Source: Pomphorhynchus laevis (taxonomy: Eukaryota; Acanthocephala; Palaeacanthocephala; Echinorhynchida; Pomphorhynchidae). From it: a DNA stretch of 64,000 bases. The translations under genes were made by a program, and so were the position numbers. The stretch is taken from assembly GCA_012934845.2 (NCBI GenBank), contig WNNJ02002717.1, positions 186,001 through 250,000 of the forward strand, read 5' to 3'. Below are positions 46,650-59,479 of the stretch, piece by piece (positions within the stretch are counted from its first letter, which is position 1; each line of letters opens with the position of its first letter). The notes below the pieces were generated by a model that saw only the letters and a list, made by a program, of their open reading frames with translations, had not been told where the DNA came from and searched no databases.

Positions 46650-49490
46650 TACAAGATTTTTCCTATCATCCGTCCGGGTGTCGAGTCGTGGAGGCAGTGC
46701 ACGAAAACAACTAATCCAGACGTAGCGAAAATGGGCGACAGACCAGAGTTCTCTTTCAGATAGTCCAAAGCGGTTTTCGGTCAGCTTCTAGAATTGATCT
46801 CTCCACCGATATCGAGATCTACCTCGAAATCTCTTTTCAGAAAGTCCGGCCCGGAAACCCATCAGAGAAAGGCGATTCCTAGACATCCTCAGAACGTGCC
46901 AAAGCCATCTCAGCTGACTTTCTTCGATGTGGAGAAGCAGCAACTTTACTCTGAATCTATTCCGGATGACCGAATTCCTAACCTTATCTCTAAGGCTAAG
47001 ACAGGTCACACAGCGAAGTAACCTCATTTCGGTCGCCTGTATCCGAGATATTATCCTTTCAGTCATAACCCAAAGCTCATAACCATAGGTTAAGATAGGA
47101 ACAAAGATTTCGAGGTAAACCGAAAGCTTCGCCCGAAGACTCAACTTCCGCTTCACTACAACAGACGTGTACAAAGAACGCATTGTTACGTTAGCTGCAC
47201 AAATCCGTTTTTTAATTTCCTTGATGTTCCTGCCGTCCCTCGAGAATAATAACCTAGATACTTGAAATCCTCCACATCAGAAAGAACCCTTTCCCCATCC
47301 GGATTAACATTGGCACATCAACCCGAGACGAACATATAGATACAGTATTTTTGTCCATGTAAACAAGGAGCGAAAGTGGAGACAAAGGACAACCCTGACG
47401 AAGTCCAACGCCTACTCGAAATGATACAGATTTACCACATAAAACACGAACACAACTCATACTTTGTTCATACAGAGAAGCCACAGTCACCCAAAGATAG
47501 TGTGGTACTCTATACTTCCTTAGTACCTCCCATATGTAGACCATATGGGAGGTCTACATATGTAGACCGGATACCATATGTAGATCGGTTGAGCGAACTC
47601 TCTAGACCGTCCAAGAAGAGTTAAGAAAGTAAAGAGCTGATCCGTAGTTCCACGACCTGGACGAATGCCGCATTGTTCCTCTTGCAACTGTCTCTTAACT
47701 ATAGGCAGTATCCTTAACTCAAGAATCTTAGCATATAGCTTACAAGTTTGGCTATAAAGAGTGATGCCCCGATAATTAAAACACACTCTTCGGTCAGCTT
47801 TCTTAAAGATCTGTACCACCATAGTTCCTACTCACTAGGAACCTTGTTCGACTTTAATGCAACATTAAATATCCGTGCTAGCCACTCCATGTCAACCACG
47901 GCGAGAGCCTTTAAAGCTTCATGTCGAATATCATCTACTCTAGAAGACTTGCAATTACGAAGTTTTTAACAACAGCAATGTCCTCTTCCAAAGAAATGAG
48001 CTATTCCGTTTTTTCTAAAAGCTCTAATTCTACAAGAGAAGGCATATCCATCGGATTAAGTAGACTCCTAAAATGCTCTTACCAACAATTAAGAATTTTT
48101 CAATGTTAGTCAGCATACATCCTCTCTTGTCATAGACAGTTTGAGGAATTTTCTGCTTTCTAACACGAAGGTTTCTGATCCCTCTCCAGAACATCTTCAA
48201 GGCTGCTCTATAATCAAGTTCTAAGTGCTCTCCAAACTTTTCCCAAGCCGCCTTCTTCGCTTCGGTAACTGCTGAAGCTAAAGCTCTCGTTGCCCTTCGG
48301 TACTTGTCTACAGCTTCAACTGATTTATCTGGCAAAGTTACCTTAAAAGCCAGCTTCTTCTGTTTGGCAAAATCTCTAATTGTTGTGTCCACCAAGCTGT
48401 TCGTATATTTCCTCCTCGACAAGCACCAAAGGCCTTCGAGCCACAACTTTCCACAGTTTCTTTGGCAAGTGAGGATCTGAACATATCCCATTCCTGATCA
48501 ATGCCCTTCACCTCTTCTAGCAATCGAGACAAGTCTTCCCGGATGTAGCCAGAAAAACGTTATTTGACAGAAACATCTGCTAAACGCTCCCAGCACGCCC
48601 TCACACAACGTTTGGGTTTACCAGGTTTGTATAGCATCCGATCCGGCCATCGAAGTTTACTAACAACAAGGTAGTGATCGGTTGACAGATCAGCCCCTCT
48701 CTTCACACGAGTGTCCAGAACATAACGTCGCAGATCAGATGAAACGATTACAAAATCGATCATTTATCTTTGACTGAAAGAATCATGATGCCATGTGAAT
48801 CTATTGATCTCCTTATGTTCAAACATGGTGTTGGTTATGCACAAATTGTTACAAGAATGAAAGTGCGATAATTCAGCGCCACTCGCATTCAGATCAGAGA
48901 GTCCGTTCCTTCCCAACACTCCTTCCAAGTGCTACTGTCGCTACCAACATGAGCATTGAAGTCACCCAATAGAACGAGGGAATCTTCTACCGGAGTACTA
49001 TCAAGCAGAGTCTGAAGATCTTCCACGATGGCTTCGTATTCCGAGATAATTATGGGAGCATACGCACACACTACAGTTATCCCCATTCCCCCTATGACTA
49101 AAAGTCTCAGAGACGCCAGCATTTCGTTCACTGGGTTAAGCCTCTCTACCACGAACGACAACCGGGGACATGTAAGTATCCATACATCCTCCTGTCGTTG
49201 CTTTCCGTTGGTAACTCTCGAATAGTTCAAGGTTCAACCTTGATCCAAAAGTTTAGTTCCAATTCCAGAATAGTAAAGATAAGTCACTCCGGGGTTTGCA
49301 AAAAATATACTAGGGCTACTGAGCCATCGATTGACTCGACTAAAGAAGCAAGTCGTCACGGCCATCAGAAGGGCTATCCTAAACCTCGCATCGATGGCAG
49401 GGAGAAGTAGGGAAGTAGTGGATATATAAAGGCCAATATAGGGCACGCGATGGCCTAAAATCGTTCAATGTGGAAGAAGTTATTGGCAGC
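46650..49490 (-). mobile_element. Near-full-length decayed LINE (endonuclease + RT)
   Basis: Order on the minus strand: endonuclease 'LVLLGDFNAHVGSDSSTWKE' (about 48960), 'IDFVIVSSDLRRYVLDTRVK' with 'STDHYLVVSKLRW' (48760-48640), linker 'GACRGGNIRTAWWTQQLE' (48440-48370), 'NYRGITLYSQTCKLYAKILE' (RT entry, 47780-47720), 'GLRQGCPLSPLSLLVYMD' (47410-47350), and C-terminal 'LTYGYELWVMTERIISRIQA' and 'ESQLRWLWHVLRMSRNRL' (47090-46880). This is the family often annotated as craniofacial-development-protein-2-like in fish and invertebrates (RTE-related). Several frame changes occur. The RT segment that should follow 'EFAQP' is replaced by a palindromic filler at 47520-47590. Confidence 0.85.
47520..47590. 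repeat. Nested palindromic filler inside the LINE
   Basis: ACCTCCCATATG, 5 nt, CATATGGGAGGT, then CTACATATGTAG and CCATATGTAGA.C repeats. It stands where the LINE should encode the RT segment between 'EFAQP' and 'WEVLRKY', so it arose after insertion. Confidence 0.75.
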
Positions 49491-51002
49491 AACTATCGCT
49501 CTGTGAGATATAAGCTGGAGAAGACTGTTGTTGTACAAAAACATTACATTCCATTTTGTATATAAAGTATAAATGAGTTATATTTGATGAGAATTCATAA
49601 ATAAATGAGTTGTGCCTGACGACTATTGCCATCTAATTATCGTAACAAAAATCAATAATGATACGTGTACATTATGTTGTTAGTTATTTATTAAAAGATC
49701 GAGGAATTGCAAGTGCTTTTCTAATAGTAACAAAAAAACAAACAATTAGTAATAGTTTTCCTCTTGAGAGGCCGATTAAGAATCATTTATGTAACTGATG
49801 CTCATGGAATAAGCATTGAGATTAGAGCAATATGTCATATTGACTTATAGATTCATGATATCGAACAAGCGAAGAAGAATTTCCAAGGATTCTGAAGGTT
49901 ATAAGTTGAAATTCTAGAGAGACATTGGATAATGCAGTAAGGACATTTGAGACAACACAAATATATGGATTACAGACTGTCATATTCCGAAACATCAAAA
50001 ATTAAAATCTCCTAATAAAGTAAAATTGACAAAAACATTTGATTGTTATTCTATTCCAAATACACAGTTTCAGCAGAGTGGAAAACCATATCTCTCTATA
50101 TATGCACCTATTTTGAAATTCTTTACATGCTTTCCAATTTTTATTTTTTATTGTCTTACTAATGAATTTAGTTCAAGACCACAAAACGATTTACCAAATA
50201 TTATAAAAATATTATTTTATAAAATATTATAAAAATATTATGTCCAATATTATGCCCAAGGGTAAACAAGGTGGAAACACTTTTGGCCAAGAATAAACTG
50301 AAATTAACTTGATATAAATGTAAATCAAGCTTCGAATATATCAGCTTCGAATTCTAGAGGTGAGCAGAATAAAAATGCTCAGCGGACTGGAGGTTGCCAA
50401 TGTGTGATCTAGGCGCTTAGTAAATGTTTAATGATGATAACAATTATATCAAAATACTTATTGAAATCAATTAAAATGTAATTGATATATTTTACTGACA
50501 ACAGATCTTCGAAAGAAAAATATAATGATTGATATGCTATCTGTCAAACATAATACTATACTATGTCAATTATAACAGAATTTCAATTAAATAAAGCGGA
50601 TACTTTTAAAATATATATATTTTATCAATTAAAAAATATGCATCTTTGACATGATATGTCTTAATCATACTATGCTACATTGAATCATGATAAGTTAATT
50701 AAAATATAAACGTTTTAATTAAATAAAGCACATACTCTTAAAAATATATTTTATCAGTTTAAAAAATTATTAAGTAATATTCTCATATAATTTTGTTATA
50801 AATTGTACAACATTTTTAACCATTGATTAAATTGTCCATTGATTTGTGTTTTAGTTGCATTATAAATTAACTATTTATTATTAGGTATATATAGAATGAA
50901 ATATTATATATATTAGTATATATACATATATATACTACAGGTTTATATTTATATAAATCTATATATTTATTATTATTTATAAATTAAATAATAAATTAAA
51001 TT

Positions 51003-51160
51003 TGGCCCTGCGTGGTGGAATGATGGAGGCGTGTGAACTGCAAACTCTATGTAAGAATTTCAAACCTAGAGCATGCACTCTCTATTGACTTCTATGCAAG
51101 CACACGTCAAAGCCACAAGGTCACGTTCTCGAAAGACTTGTGGGCACCTGATGATGAAAC
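51003..51160 (-). repeat. Dispersed SINE-like repeat, copy 2
   Basis: Inverse orientation of the repeat at 8728-8868. It is longer on the side reading GACTTGTGGGCACCTGATGA. See copy 1. Confidence 0.5.
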
Positions 51161-52769
51161 GGGTATATTCTTCATTATTTATAAATTAACTATTTATTAT
51201 TAGTTAATTAATATTGATAATCAATAGAAATAATTTATAAGATGATTATTAGTTAGGAAATTTTATTTGTCTACGGATACAAAAATATTAAGCATATCAT
51301 CGTAGAAATGGACGTTCTCGAGTAATAATTATTTAAAAATTAATTAAAATCAATAATTAATATGTCAAAATTTAATATAATTATTTCATATGTAATGAAA
51401 TATAATTATTATCTTTTATAATTATTATAAACTAGACTTTGTTATAATTTGGGTTGATTGGGTATTCATTGTATAAATTTTATTTTGAGGATATCACGGA
51501 ATTCGAATTTCAAAACTGATATTAAAAATGTTTTGATTAGTAATATTATAGATCGAGGTGCAAATTTCTTGAATGACTGTGTGATTACTGATGTATTTTA
51601 CAATATACTCTTATGTGTTCAGTTTTAACGATTTTATATACTCTTCTATTTGTTCGTCAATTAAAAAGTAGCACTTTAACTGTCTAACGAAAAATCCAAA
51701 TTGCAGCGCGAATTAAATCAGTACACTTCATCTGTCACCACTTTGTGGTTTTCTATAAAAGCTTTTGGAATGCATGATCATTAATATGGTTCAGCATGCT
51801 TGATGTTTCATTGCATGAAATATACGATATAAAATCAAATATATGGAATCCACCGCTATTTTATAATATGTGAAAACGTGCAAATAATATATGAATTATT
51901 ATATATAATTTATATTAATATATATGAATAGTATACTATAGATAAAATATCTGTGAAACTACTGTTGTGGGTCATTTGTAGACTTCTAGATATATAAGAT
52001 AGCAAATATTAGAACAGAACAATGTTCTAATGTTTACTCTGTTCTAATATTAGCTAACTTACATAGTATACTATAAAGAGTATACTATATGTATACTATA
52101 GAAGTATACACAAAATAAGTTTATATACTTATTTTGAGATATATAAGTTTGAGAGATAATATTGTAATATAAACAATGATATATAAGTTTGAGAGATAAT
52201 AAAGTTTGAGAGATAATACATACAATTAACTGATTATATATAATATTGTAATATAAACCATCTAATATTATAATATAAACCTAATCATTTATTTAATCTA
52301 CTTTAAAACGCAGATTAAATAAAAAGGTGAAGCGAACAATTCCATATCCAAATTAAAATAAAATTATTTTGCTAAAAGCTGTACATTGATTTATTATCAT
52401 TGAACAGATTGTACGTACAAACTGTACATTGATATACTTTTGTATGTACATTTGCTAAGATTGATTCGAAATGCGCTTGAAGATTCTCTATTATATATTA
52501 ATATACTATTATCGTAAGCTATAGTTTGATTGTAAGAATATAGTCATAATGAATGTCCATAAGCTAATCTGACAACATTAAGCATTATTTATCATTATAA
52601 TAAAGATAATGACCATTCAAATAATTTACCGTTCGACTAATTTTAACTGTAAGATTCGATAATATAAGCATATTTTTACAAAGCCAAATAAGCAACTTTT
52701 AGGATGTAAAGTATTTCACGTTTTACATTCAGGGTAATCAAGCAAAATTTTCTTAATATACACTTATAC

Positions 52770-52872
52770 CTTTGTTCCCAGCGGACATTTGTTTGTAATG
52801 CCAAATGGTTTATTTTCATTGCACTGATCGATGTCCACATTTGAAACATTAAAATAGCATAAAAGCAGGCCA
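52770..52872 (-). CDS. GPR158: GPR158-like exon 2: 'DIDQC' segment
   Basis: Acceptor ATTAAG precedes 52872 on the minus strand. Reads GLLLCYFNVSNVDIDQCNEN then KPFGITNKCPLGTK, matching '..vdi..vDINQC......f..thkC' of GPR158. Donor AAG|GTATAA, phase 0. The length (1+34 codons) fits both neighbours. Confidence 0.82.
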
Positions 52873-54871
52873 CTTAATTAAAAGATAAAATTAACTATTT
52901 GCTTAAAATGAAATTGAAAGCAGCCATTAAATATATATCTTCTAGCAAATTGATTGAAGTTTTAATGAAGCCAAAAGAATAAATATATCTTTCTAATATA
53001 AAAAAGATATCTAAAAAAGATATTTTAGATATCTTTTAAAATATCTAAAATATTTTTAGATATTTTAGACATATCTAAAATATCTAAAAAAGATATTTTA
53101 TATCTTTTTTATTAATAGCTAAAATAATTTATATTTTGACTATTAAAAAAATATTACAACATTTTTATAATTTTAGTATTTAATTGTTTACTGATGGTAA
53201 CAGTTATCGAAATTTCGATTTTCAACAAAATCTAGAATTTATATTTTTTACTTTCATTAAAACTTCAATGAGAATAAAATATTAAGACATCCAATATTGA
53301 TCGAAGATATTGAAAATTATAATGTAATCCATTTTTGAAGATAAAATATTCATAGTCAATAAATATTATTATAGAAATTATATATCGTAAATATAATTAT
53401 TTAATTATAACTATTTTCTATATTATGTAGCAATAATCGAAACACTTTCCCGTATTAATTGTATTAATTATATATCAACATTAATTTATATTAACATAAA
53501 TAACACAGAAATGTACATTTATTCAAAATGTTTATTTGAATCTATCTCCTCATTAGCAGATGCTGTGCCAGAAACTGCTTTCAAGGAAGTTTTGCCATAT
53601 TTGAAAGCATATTTATGATATATCGCCGAATGTAGATATGCGTATTCACAGAGTAATTATGAAGTTAATTATTATTTATTACCAGTTGTCTATGTAATAA
53701 AACTGACTAGGAGTCTTTCAATAAACATATAAGCATATTCAATATTTTCTATTGATGATCAAAAATTATGACGAATAAATATATTATCCTATAAATTATA
53801 TGAGTATCTTCTTCTTAAATTATAAATCTTCATATTGTTCATCAGATTTTTCTTCAAGACGTTTGCAGAAGCTTTTAAGAAAAACAAATTTTATAATTTT
53901 TTGACGAAATTTTATATATTTTATATGAAATATTAATGGAACGATAAATGTATCGTTCCATTTCTAAGAAACTTTTAAGATTCGTTTCAACTTAATTTGA
54001 TTTTTTCGGAACTTGCAATGCCGTATGCATTGTAATGTAAACGACAATATTGGACAAAAGTTACAAATTGCAAAATGGGACTTTAAGCTAAATATTTCGT
54101 TTATTAAAACAAAATAAAATTGATAACCTTTATTATCTAATTATTTAGATAATAATAAATTAATATAATTATTATTCACTTTAATTTTAAATGCATATTT
54201 TGCGAGATAAGATCTTTATTATCGAATTACTATATCTAATCTTTACTATCACATTATTTAATATTAAAAAATTTTTATATAATATTTTGGATATACCTAA
54301 AATATATTGCAAAGCATCGAAGTAAAGAATCTGTAAATTTATTTAGTTTTCAGTAAAAAATACGCAGAATTTACTTAGCGAAAACAACATGAATTTGTAA
54401 ATTATATAAATTTATAAAATGAATTGTCAGAATGACAATGGTGGCTAATTACTTTATAATTGCCTATTACAGGAAATGAGTCTATTTACCAACACAAATG
54501 TGTCGGTAATTAAAGTTTAAGCATACATATTTGTATCTAACCGAACAAAATTTAAGCCAATGTTATCCCAATGCAATCGATAAGAACAATTACTAATTGT
54601 TATCGATTGAATTATTAGTAATTATTATTGAATATTATTGAATAAGTAATTCAATTACTAATGGAATTACTAATTAAAACAAGCTTGATGACATGCATTT
54701 GTAATCATTGATTACTAATCAATGATTATTATCATTATCATTATTACTAGTATATATACCAGATAATATGAACATCAGGTCGCTAAATGTAAAAAATTGT
54801 ATCTTAATCAATTTATAGAACTGATTAAATAGTTTTAAAGGAACTAAGAAAATATTTCCTTTTATTTAAAA

Positions 54872-55012
54872 GTACAATATTTCGATAGCTCATGCTATCA
54901 TCAGGATTAAAATTAAAAATTGATCAAAATTAAAGTTGCCATTTCATTTTTGAATCTGAACATTTAAATTTTAATCCTGATGATGATAGCAGGAGCTATC
55001 GAAATATTGCAC
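54872..55012. ncRNA. Two inverted PLE-type hammerhead-like motifs
   Basis: Plus strand at 54975-55012: CCTGATGAT-GATAGC-AGGA-GCTATC-GAAATATTGCAC. Minus strand at 54905-54872: TCCTGATGATAGCATGAGCT then ATCGAAATATTGTAC. Each has CTGATGA, a hairpin and GAAA in canonical order. They face each other about 70 bp apart, as at the junction of two PLE ends. Confidence 0.55.
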
Positions 55013-55589
55013 TCTTAAATAAATGTAAATATTTTCTTTTTCGTTCCATATTATCGAAAATGGAAGGATATTATGGATTTAGTGTGTACTATTGAACTGA
55101 TTAAATATTTTATTTTAATTTAATATCAATATACGCGAAGAATAAATACGGTACCTTTAAATAAGTCTATATTACAATAGTTGCCAGCAACGTTTTTACA
55201 TTCACTCAAATGTTGATCCATTGTAGATCAACATTTGTAGATTCACTTCATTGTAGATCTGTTCGTCAATTTTTCAAACAACAATTTCTTGACAAGAAAA
55301 CAACAAAAATTCATATCAACAATTATTCAAACAACAACAATTTCTTGACAAGAAAAATATTTTGTAATTTTATTTTATATAAAATTACATTTTTAATTGT
55401 AAAAGATAAAATATCATAATGTATTTTTAATAATAATCAATATCGGATTTCAAATAAATATACAGTTAAAATTAACAGATATACAGTTAATATATATATG
55501 CACTTTCTAGTATAAAATGTTCAGTTATATTACCATGTCAAAAGCTAATATAAAAATAAGTAATTTCTATTATTTTAAATAATAGAAAT

Positions 55590-55800
55590 ATTATTATTTC
55601 TATTTATTAGAAAATATTAGGAAATATTAGAAAATATTAGAAAATATCAGGAATTATTAAGTTTCCTGATAGCATAGCAGTTCCTCCTAATTACCTCTAA
55701 TCCTTATTCTGATACAACATCTGTTATTTATTAGTCAATTCATAAGAATGACGTTTATTTTAAATTTCAATTTTTTATTTTAACTTGATTTAAATTATAA
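55590..55800 (-). repeat. PLE-associated terminal repeat, copy c (partial)
   Basis: Minus strand reads 'AGAATAAGGATTAGAGGTAA', 'GGAGGAACTGCTATGCTATC' and then stops. The adjacent (GAAATATTA)n-like tract may have replaced the rest. Confidence 0.6.
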
Positions 55801-55974
55801 AAAATCTTATTACCATTTTTTATTTCATTTTTTAATTATTAAATTTTTATTTTTTAAGAGACACTATTTTTCAGCTAATTTTTAAGCAAGTTTAAAGGAT
55901 TTTTTCTTTTTCTTATAGATAAACAATATACAATACAACAAAATATTATTAAAAACTTATTTAAACTATTAATA

Positions 55975-56365
55975 TAAATTTTTTATGAATGCATAGTAAA
56001 CAACATGCTTTGTATTAGAATATGGCGCACTAAATAATCAAATTTCATCAGAGAAAATACGTCATTAGCGCGTATTTCACCCAGCTGTTATGTTGGGTCA
56101 AGGAATAGGGGTCAAAACCTGATAACATATTAGTTCGTCCTGATTACCTCTAATCCTTATTTTTTATACATCGTCTGTTATTTATTAGTCAATTCATAAA
56201 AATGACGTTTATTTTAAATTTCAATTTTTTATTTTAACTTGATTTAAATTATAGGAAAATCTAAAAACAATTATTAATTTTATTATTTAATTATTAAATT
56301 TTGATTTAGCATTATTATGTTGTGTTTAGTTTATAATTATATTAAATACGTAGACTCAGTTAGCT
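55975..56365 (-). repeat. PLE-associated terminal repeat, copy d (solo)
   Basis: Complete block order on the minus strand from 'GAGTCTACGTATTTAATATA' (about 56357) to 'CATATTCTAATACAAAGC' (about 56010), with no RT attached. Confidence 0.65.
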
Positions 56366-56516
56366 GATTTGATTTATTGTCGTTTATGATATCATTTGTG
56401 AAATAATTTCTTATCTATTTTACAGTATCGATTATAGTCTTAAAGCTATGGAAATCGATCAAATTCACCTTAATTAAATGTTTAAAGACTAGTTCAAATT
56501 GTAACCACGACAGTAC

Positions 56517-57193
56517 CTCTCTCCAAACGTCATCAAATAAACCATTGTATATGGATTTAGCGTGCACAAACTTGGTCCAAACCACCAACCATTGAATTGC
56601 CCCTTATTCCTTCTAATAAATTCTTTTGCATCTCTTAAGCTGAAATTATCCAAAATATTATATTCGATTTCAACTTTTCTTTTAAATAATTGTTTGTGCT
56701 TATCATATGATCTGAAAAAACTATAACTGTCAGACGTTGCGGTCCATGCAATTGTAATGTAATCGATAGGCTTCAGTGTCTTTACAAGATGAGTTACAGT
56801 TGACTCTAGAATATGTTCGCTGTCATGTGTAGTCCGTAACATTGAGGACTGCACAATTCCTTTTACAATAAAGTCAATAAATACCACAACAGACTTTAGA
56901 ACATTAATTTCTGATTCGAATTCAGATTCAATTAACTTAATCAGTTGATAGCCTATACCTTGTCGCAATTGCTGTGGAAGTTGATCGTTTATGGATGTTG
57001 GGATATTAAATGAACACTCCTGTATTCGCGTACTGTTTGAATGGTTATGATACAGAGCCTTAAATAGCACATCGGTTCGCCGACTTGGCTTACCCCGACT
57101 GACATCACCAGCTGACACTAGATACAAAACAACAGCGATCACGTAGTGCATAATATATAGGCCATGCACAGTCATCATTCCAGATTTATTCAA
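56517..57193 (-). CDS. GPR158: GPR158-like exon 1: signal peptide and ectodomain
   Basis: Starts at the ATG at 57193. Residues 1-27 include a hydrophobic run (YIMHYVIAVVLYLVSA) that fits a signal peptide. The rest is a 200-residue soluble domain, with 'FNGWWFGPSLCTLNPYTMVY' at the end resembling the 'W..PyydC' turn of the Cache-like ectodomain of GPR158. The exon ends at AG|GTACTG in phase 2; joining to 52872 restores Ser and the frame. Confidence 0.82.
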
Positions 57194-58670
57194 TCAAATA
57201 CTGACTGGTCGTATGACGATTTTTCGTCTGCTGCACATGACAAAGACTGGTGTGACTTACAAAATCTTGATTTCAGTAAAATTGGCCTAATACGGAAGAC
57301 AGACTAATTTTAAATACCGATTAACGTTTTTTCCTGTGCATATATTCAATGACAACAGCAATGTTTATAAAGATACGACAAAATTTGCCGATGAGAGCGT
57401 CGGATAGAACATTTGTTCTTATGCTAAAGCAATTTATCACTGCTACCATGATAGTGTAATCAAGCACAATCCGGAATCATCAACAAAAATGCGTTTTTTT
57501 ATCCTGATTTTCTATATTCACTATATATGCAAATTATCCGTTTTCAATTAAAAGGATGATATGTTTATATGGTTATAGAATTAATGATTATTAAAAAAGA
57601 AAGCTGAATCGGGTGTTACATTGCAGCGGAAACAAAATTGCAGATCTACGAATATGCAATTTGTTCAAAGACGCAGTTATAAAATTGTAGAGAAATGAAA
57701 AGTTATTATTTTACTATTGAAGATACGAGTGCATGTGAAAAAAATATTGAAAATAAAATTCTATGCAATAATATCACAGTAAAGAGATAAAAGTGCAAAG
57801 TTGAGGATATTTTTCAAAAATAAAAATTAGGAAAACATTTCGCAACATGATGTTGACAACGATAAACAGATTTTTTTTTATTTTTCGTAAGCATAATTAC
57901 TAAACTTTACATAATTACATCACAAATTTAAAACGTGCCGATCTTTAAAGACGATTTTAAAAGAAAATAATATTTTATATTGGTGTAAATGTATTTTATA
58001 TTGACTTTTATAAATGACAATTTTTATCATTTTGTAATTCAAAATTTGTATAGTTAATTAAAAATAATATATTTATATTGCATTTTAATATGCGCATGCA
58101 CTTGATATATTATATTAAAGCAATCAATTGCATCTAGGCATAAAACTATTTATAATGAAAAAGATTTAGGCTCGATTGCAGATTAAAATTAACACAATCA
58201 AGTAAAAAAGCAAAAAATGATCAACATAAACTCGCTGTTTAGAAGGATCCCAGTATATTTTATACACTGAAACAAAACGAATTTAATATTTTATTTCAGA
58301 TAATTTTATATATGAATAAAACTTTACTTTAATAATTAAATTAACTACAGAAAAGACAAGAGTTGTAAATATTAATCACATAATGATTTTTATGATAAGT
58401 ACAGAAAGTGATAAAATAAAAATATTTGATGTTTTAAATATAAAAATTTCAGAAATTATAAGAGATTTAATCAAGTATTAATTGAATACTCAATTAAATT
58501 AAGTATTTTTACGAACTAGTTAAAAGCATAAGTTTAAGAAAATAAATTATAATATCTAGACTTCGTCATTCTTCAGTGAAATATAATGGAATTACATCTT
58601 ACGAAGTTTGTACTTTCAATAAAATGACGAATATTTAAGGAAAGTAAATTTAATACTGAAATTGCATTGT
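57194..58670. other. Sequence upstream of the GPR158-like start
   Basis: AT-rich, no open frame or repeat recognised. The promoter and any 5' UTR exon of the GPR158-like gene should be here, but no specific element can be supported. Confidence 0.4.
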
Positions 58671-58674
58671 AATC

Positions 58675-58950
58675 ATATAAGCCCGACGCGAAAGAAAGAC
58701 AAAAAACACTGCTAGATGTCGTTTCGTCATCATAATGACTCATCAGTACAAGATCCCTCCCATGCTGTATGCAGAGGAGGACTAGCAGACGGCAATCAAC
58801 GAATCAAGTGTATGATGTACTTGAAAATCTCTGTAGTGCTGAACCAGAACTACAGCTTCATCAAATAGGATCATTAGCAATTTTGCTAATGATCCTAGTT
58901 GGTGATGAATTTTGCTAATGATCCTAATAATTTTGCTAATGATCCTAGTA
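58675..58950 (-). repeat. Retrozyme-like repeat, diverged solo copy with hammerhead core
   Basis: Homologous to 28785-28980 ('CATCAGT.C.AGATCCCTCC', 'ATGCAGAGGAGGACT'). The minus strand at 58746-58721 reads CTGATGA-GTCAT-TATG-ATGAC-GAAAC, a full hammerhead core; stem III is not evident. Its end (AGGATCATTAGCAA) is multiplied into palindromes at 58866-58945. Confidence 0.65.
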
Positions 58951-59059
58951 TCTACAGCGTGTAACAGAATCGGTGACGGTTTTATCACGTTATACATTGA
59001 CATATGCTGTTTAATGACTAAATAACGACTATTTTATTTAAAATAAATAATTTTAAAAA

Positions 59060-59475
59060 TTTACATTTTTCGACCATTCGGGGTGCTCACCCCAGCAGTC
59101 TGAGCAGCATGGTTGATTTTCACATTTCCCGGATGAATATTAGATGTGCAGCACACCCCGCACTTCTAGGGTAGGGAACATCCAGCGGATCAATGCCCCC
59201 ACTGTTGACAATTGTTGCAGTGGGGTGTGCTAGTGAGTCAGTTTCACTATAAAAATTTCAAGTTGTTCCCCATAAAACGGTTGCTCCGAGATATTGTTGG
59301 AAGCATAAATACAACAGTTATCCCGTTTCCCTATCTGATTAAAAGTCTCAGAGACGCCAGCCTTTCGTTCACTGGGTTAAACCTCTCTACCACGAACGAC
59401 AAGCGGGGACTTGTAAGTATCCCTACATCCGCCTATCGTCGCTTTCCGTTAGTAACTCCCAAATAGTTCAAAATC
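59060..59475 (-). mobile_element. Fragment of the 46.6-49.5 kb LINE family (endonuclease part)
   Basis: 59300-59475 matches 49065-49230 closely ('AAAAGTCTCAGAGACGCCAG', 'TCTCTACCACGAACGACAA'). 59060-59240 is GC-richer and may belong to the 5' side of the same or another element. Confidence 0.65.
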
Positions 59476-59479
59476 CAAC

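Larger units (their letters stand above)
46516..52769. other. GPR158-like intron holding a long LINE
   Basis: Contains the minus-strand LINE (46650-49490). 49500-51000 and 51180-52770 are AT-rich with no gene; the SINE-like repeat copy 2 lies between. Palindromic tracts occur at 52000-52110. Confidence 0.55.
52873..56516. other. GPR158-like first intron
   Basis: AT-rich. Simple repeats of 'AGATATTTTAGATATC' type at 52990-53110, a PLE palindrome (54872-55012), a hairpin at 55208-55238, and two copies of the PLE-associated terminal repeat (55590-56365). Confidence 0.6.
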
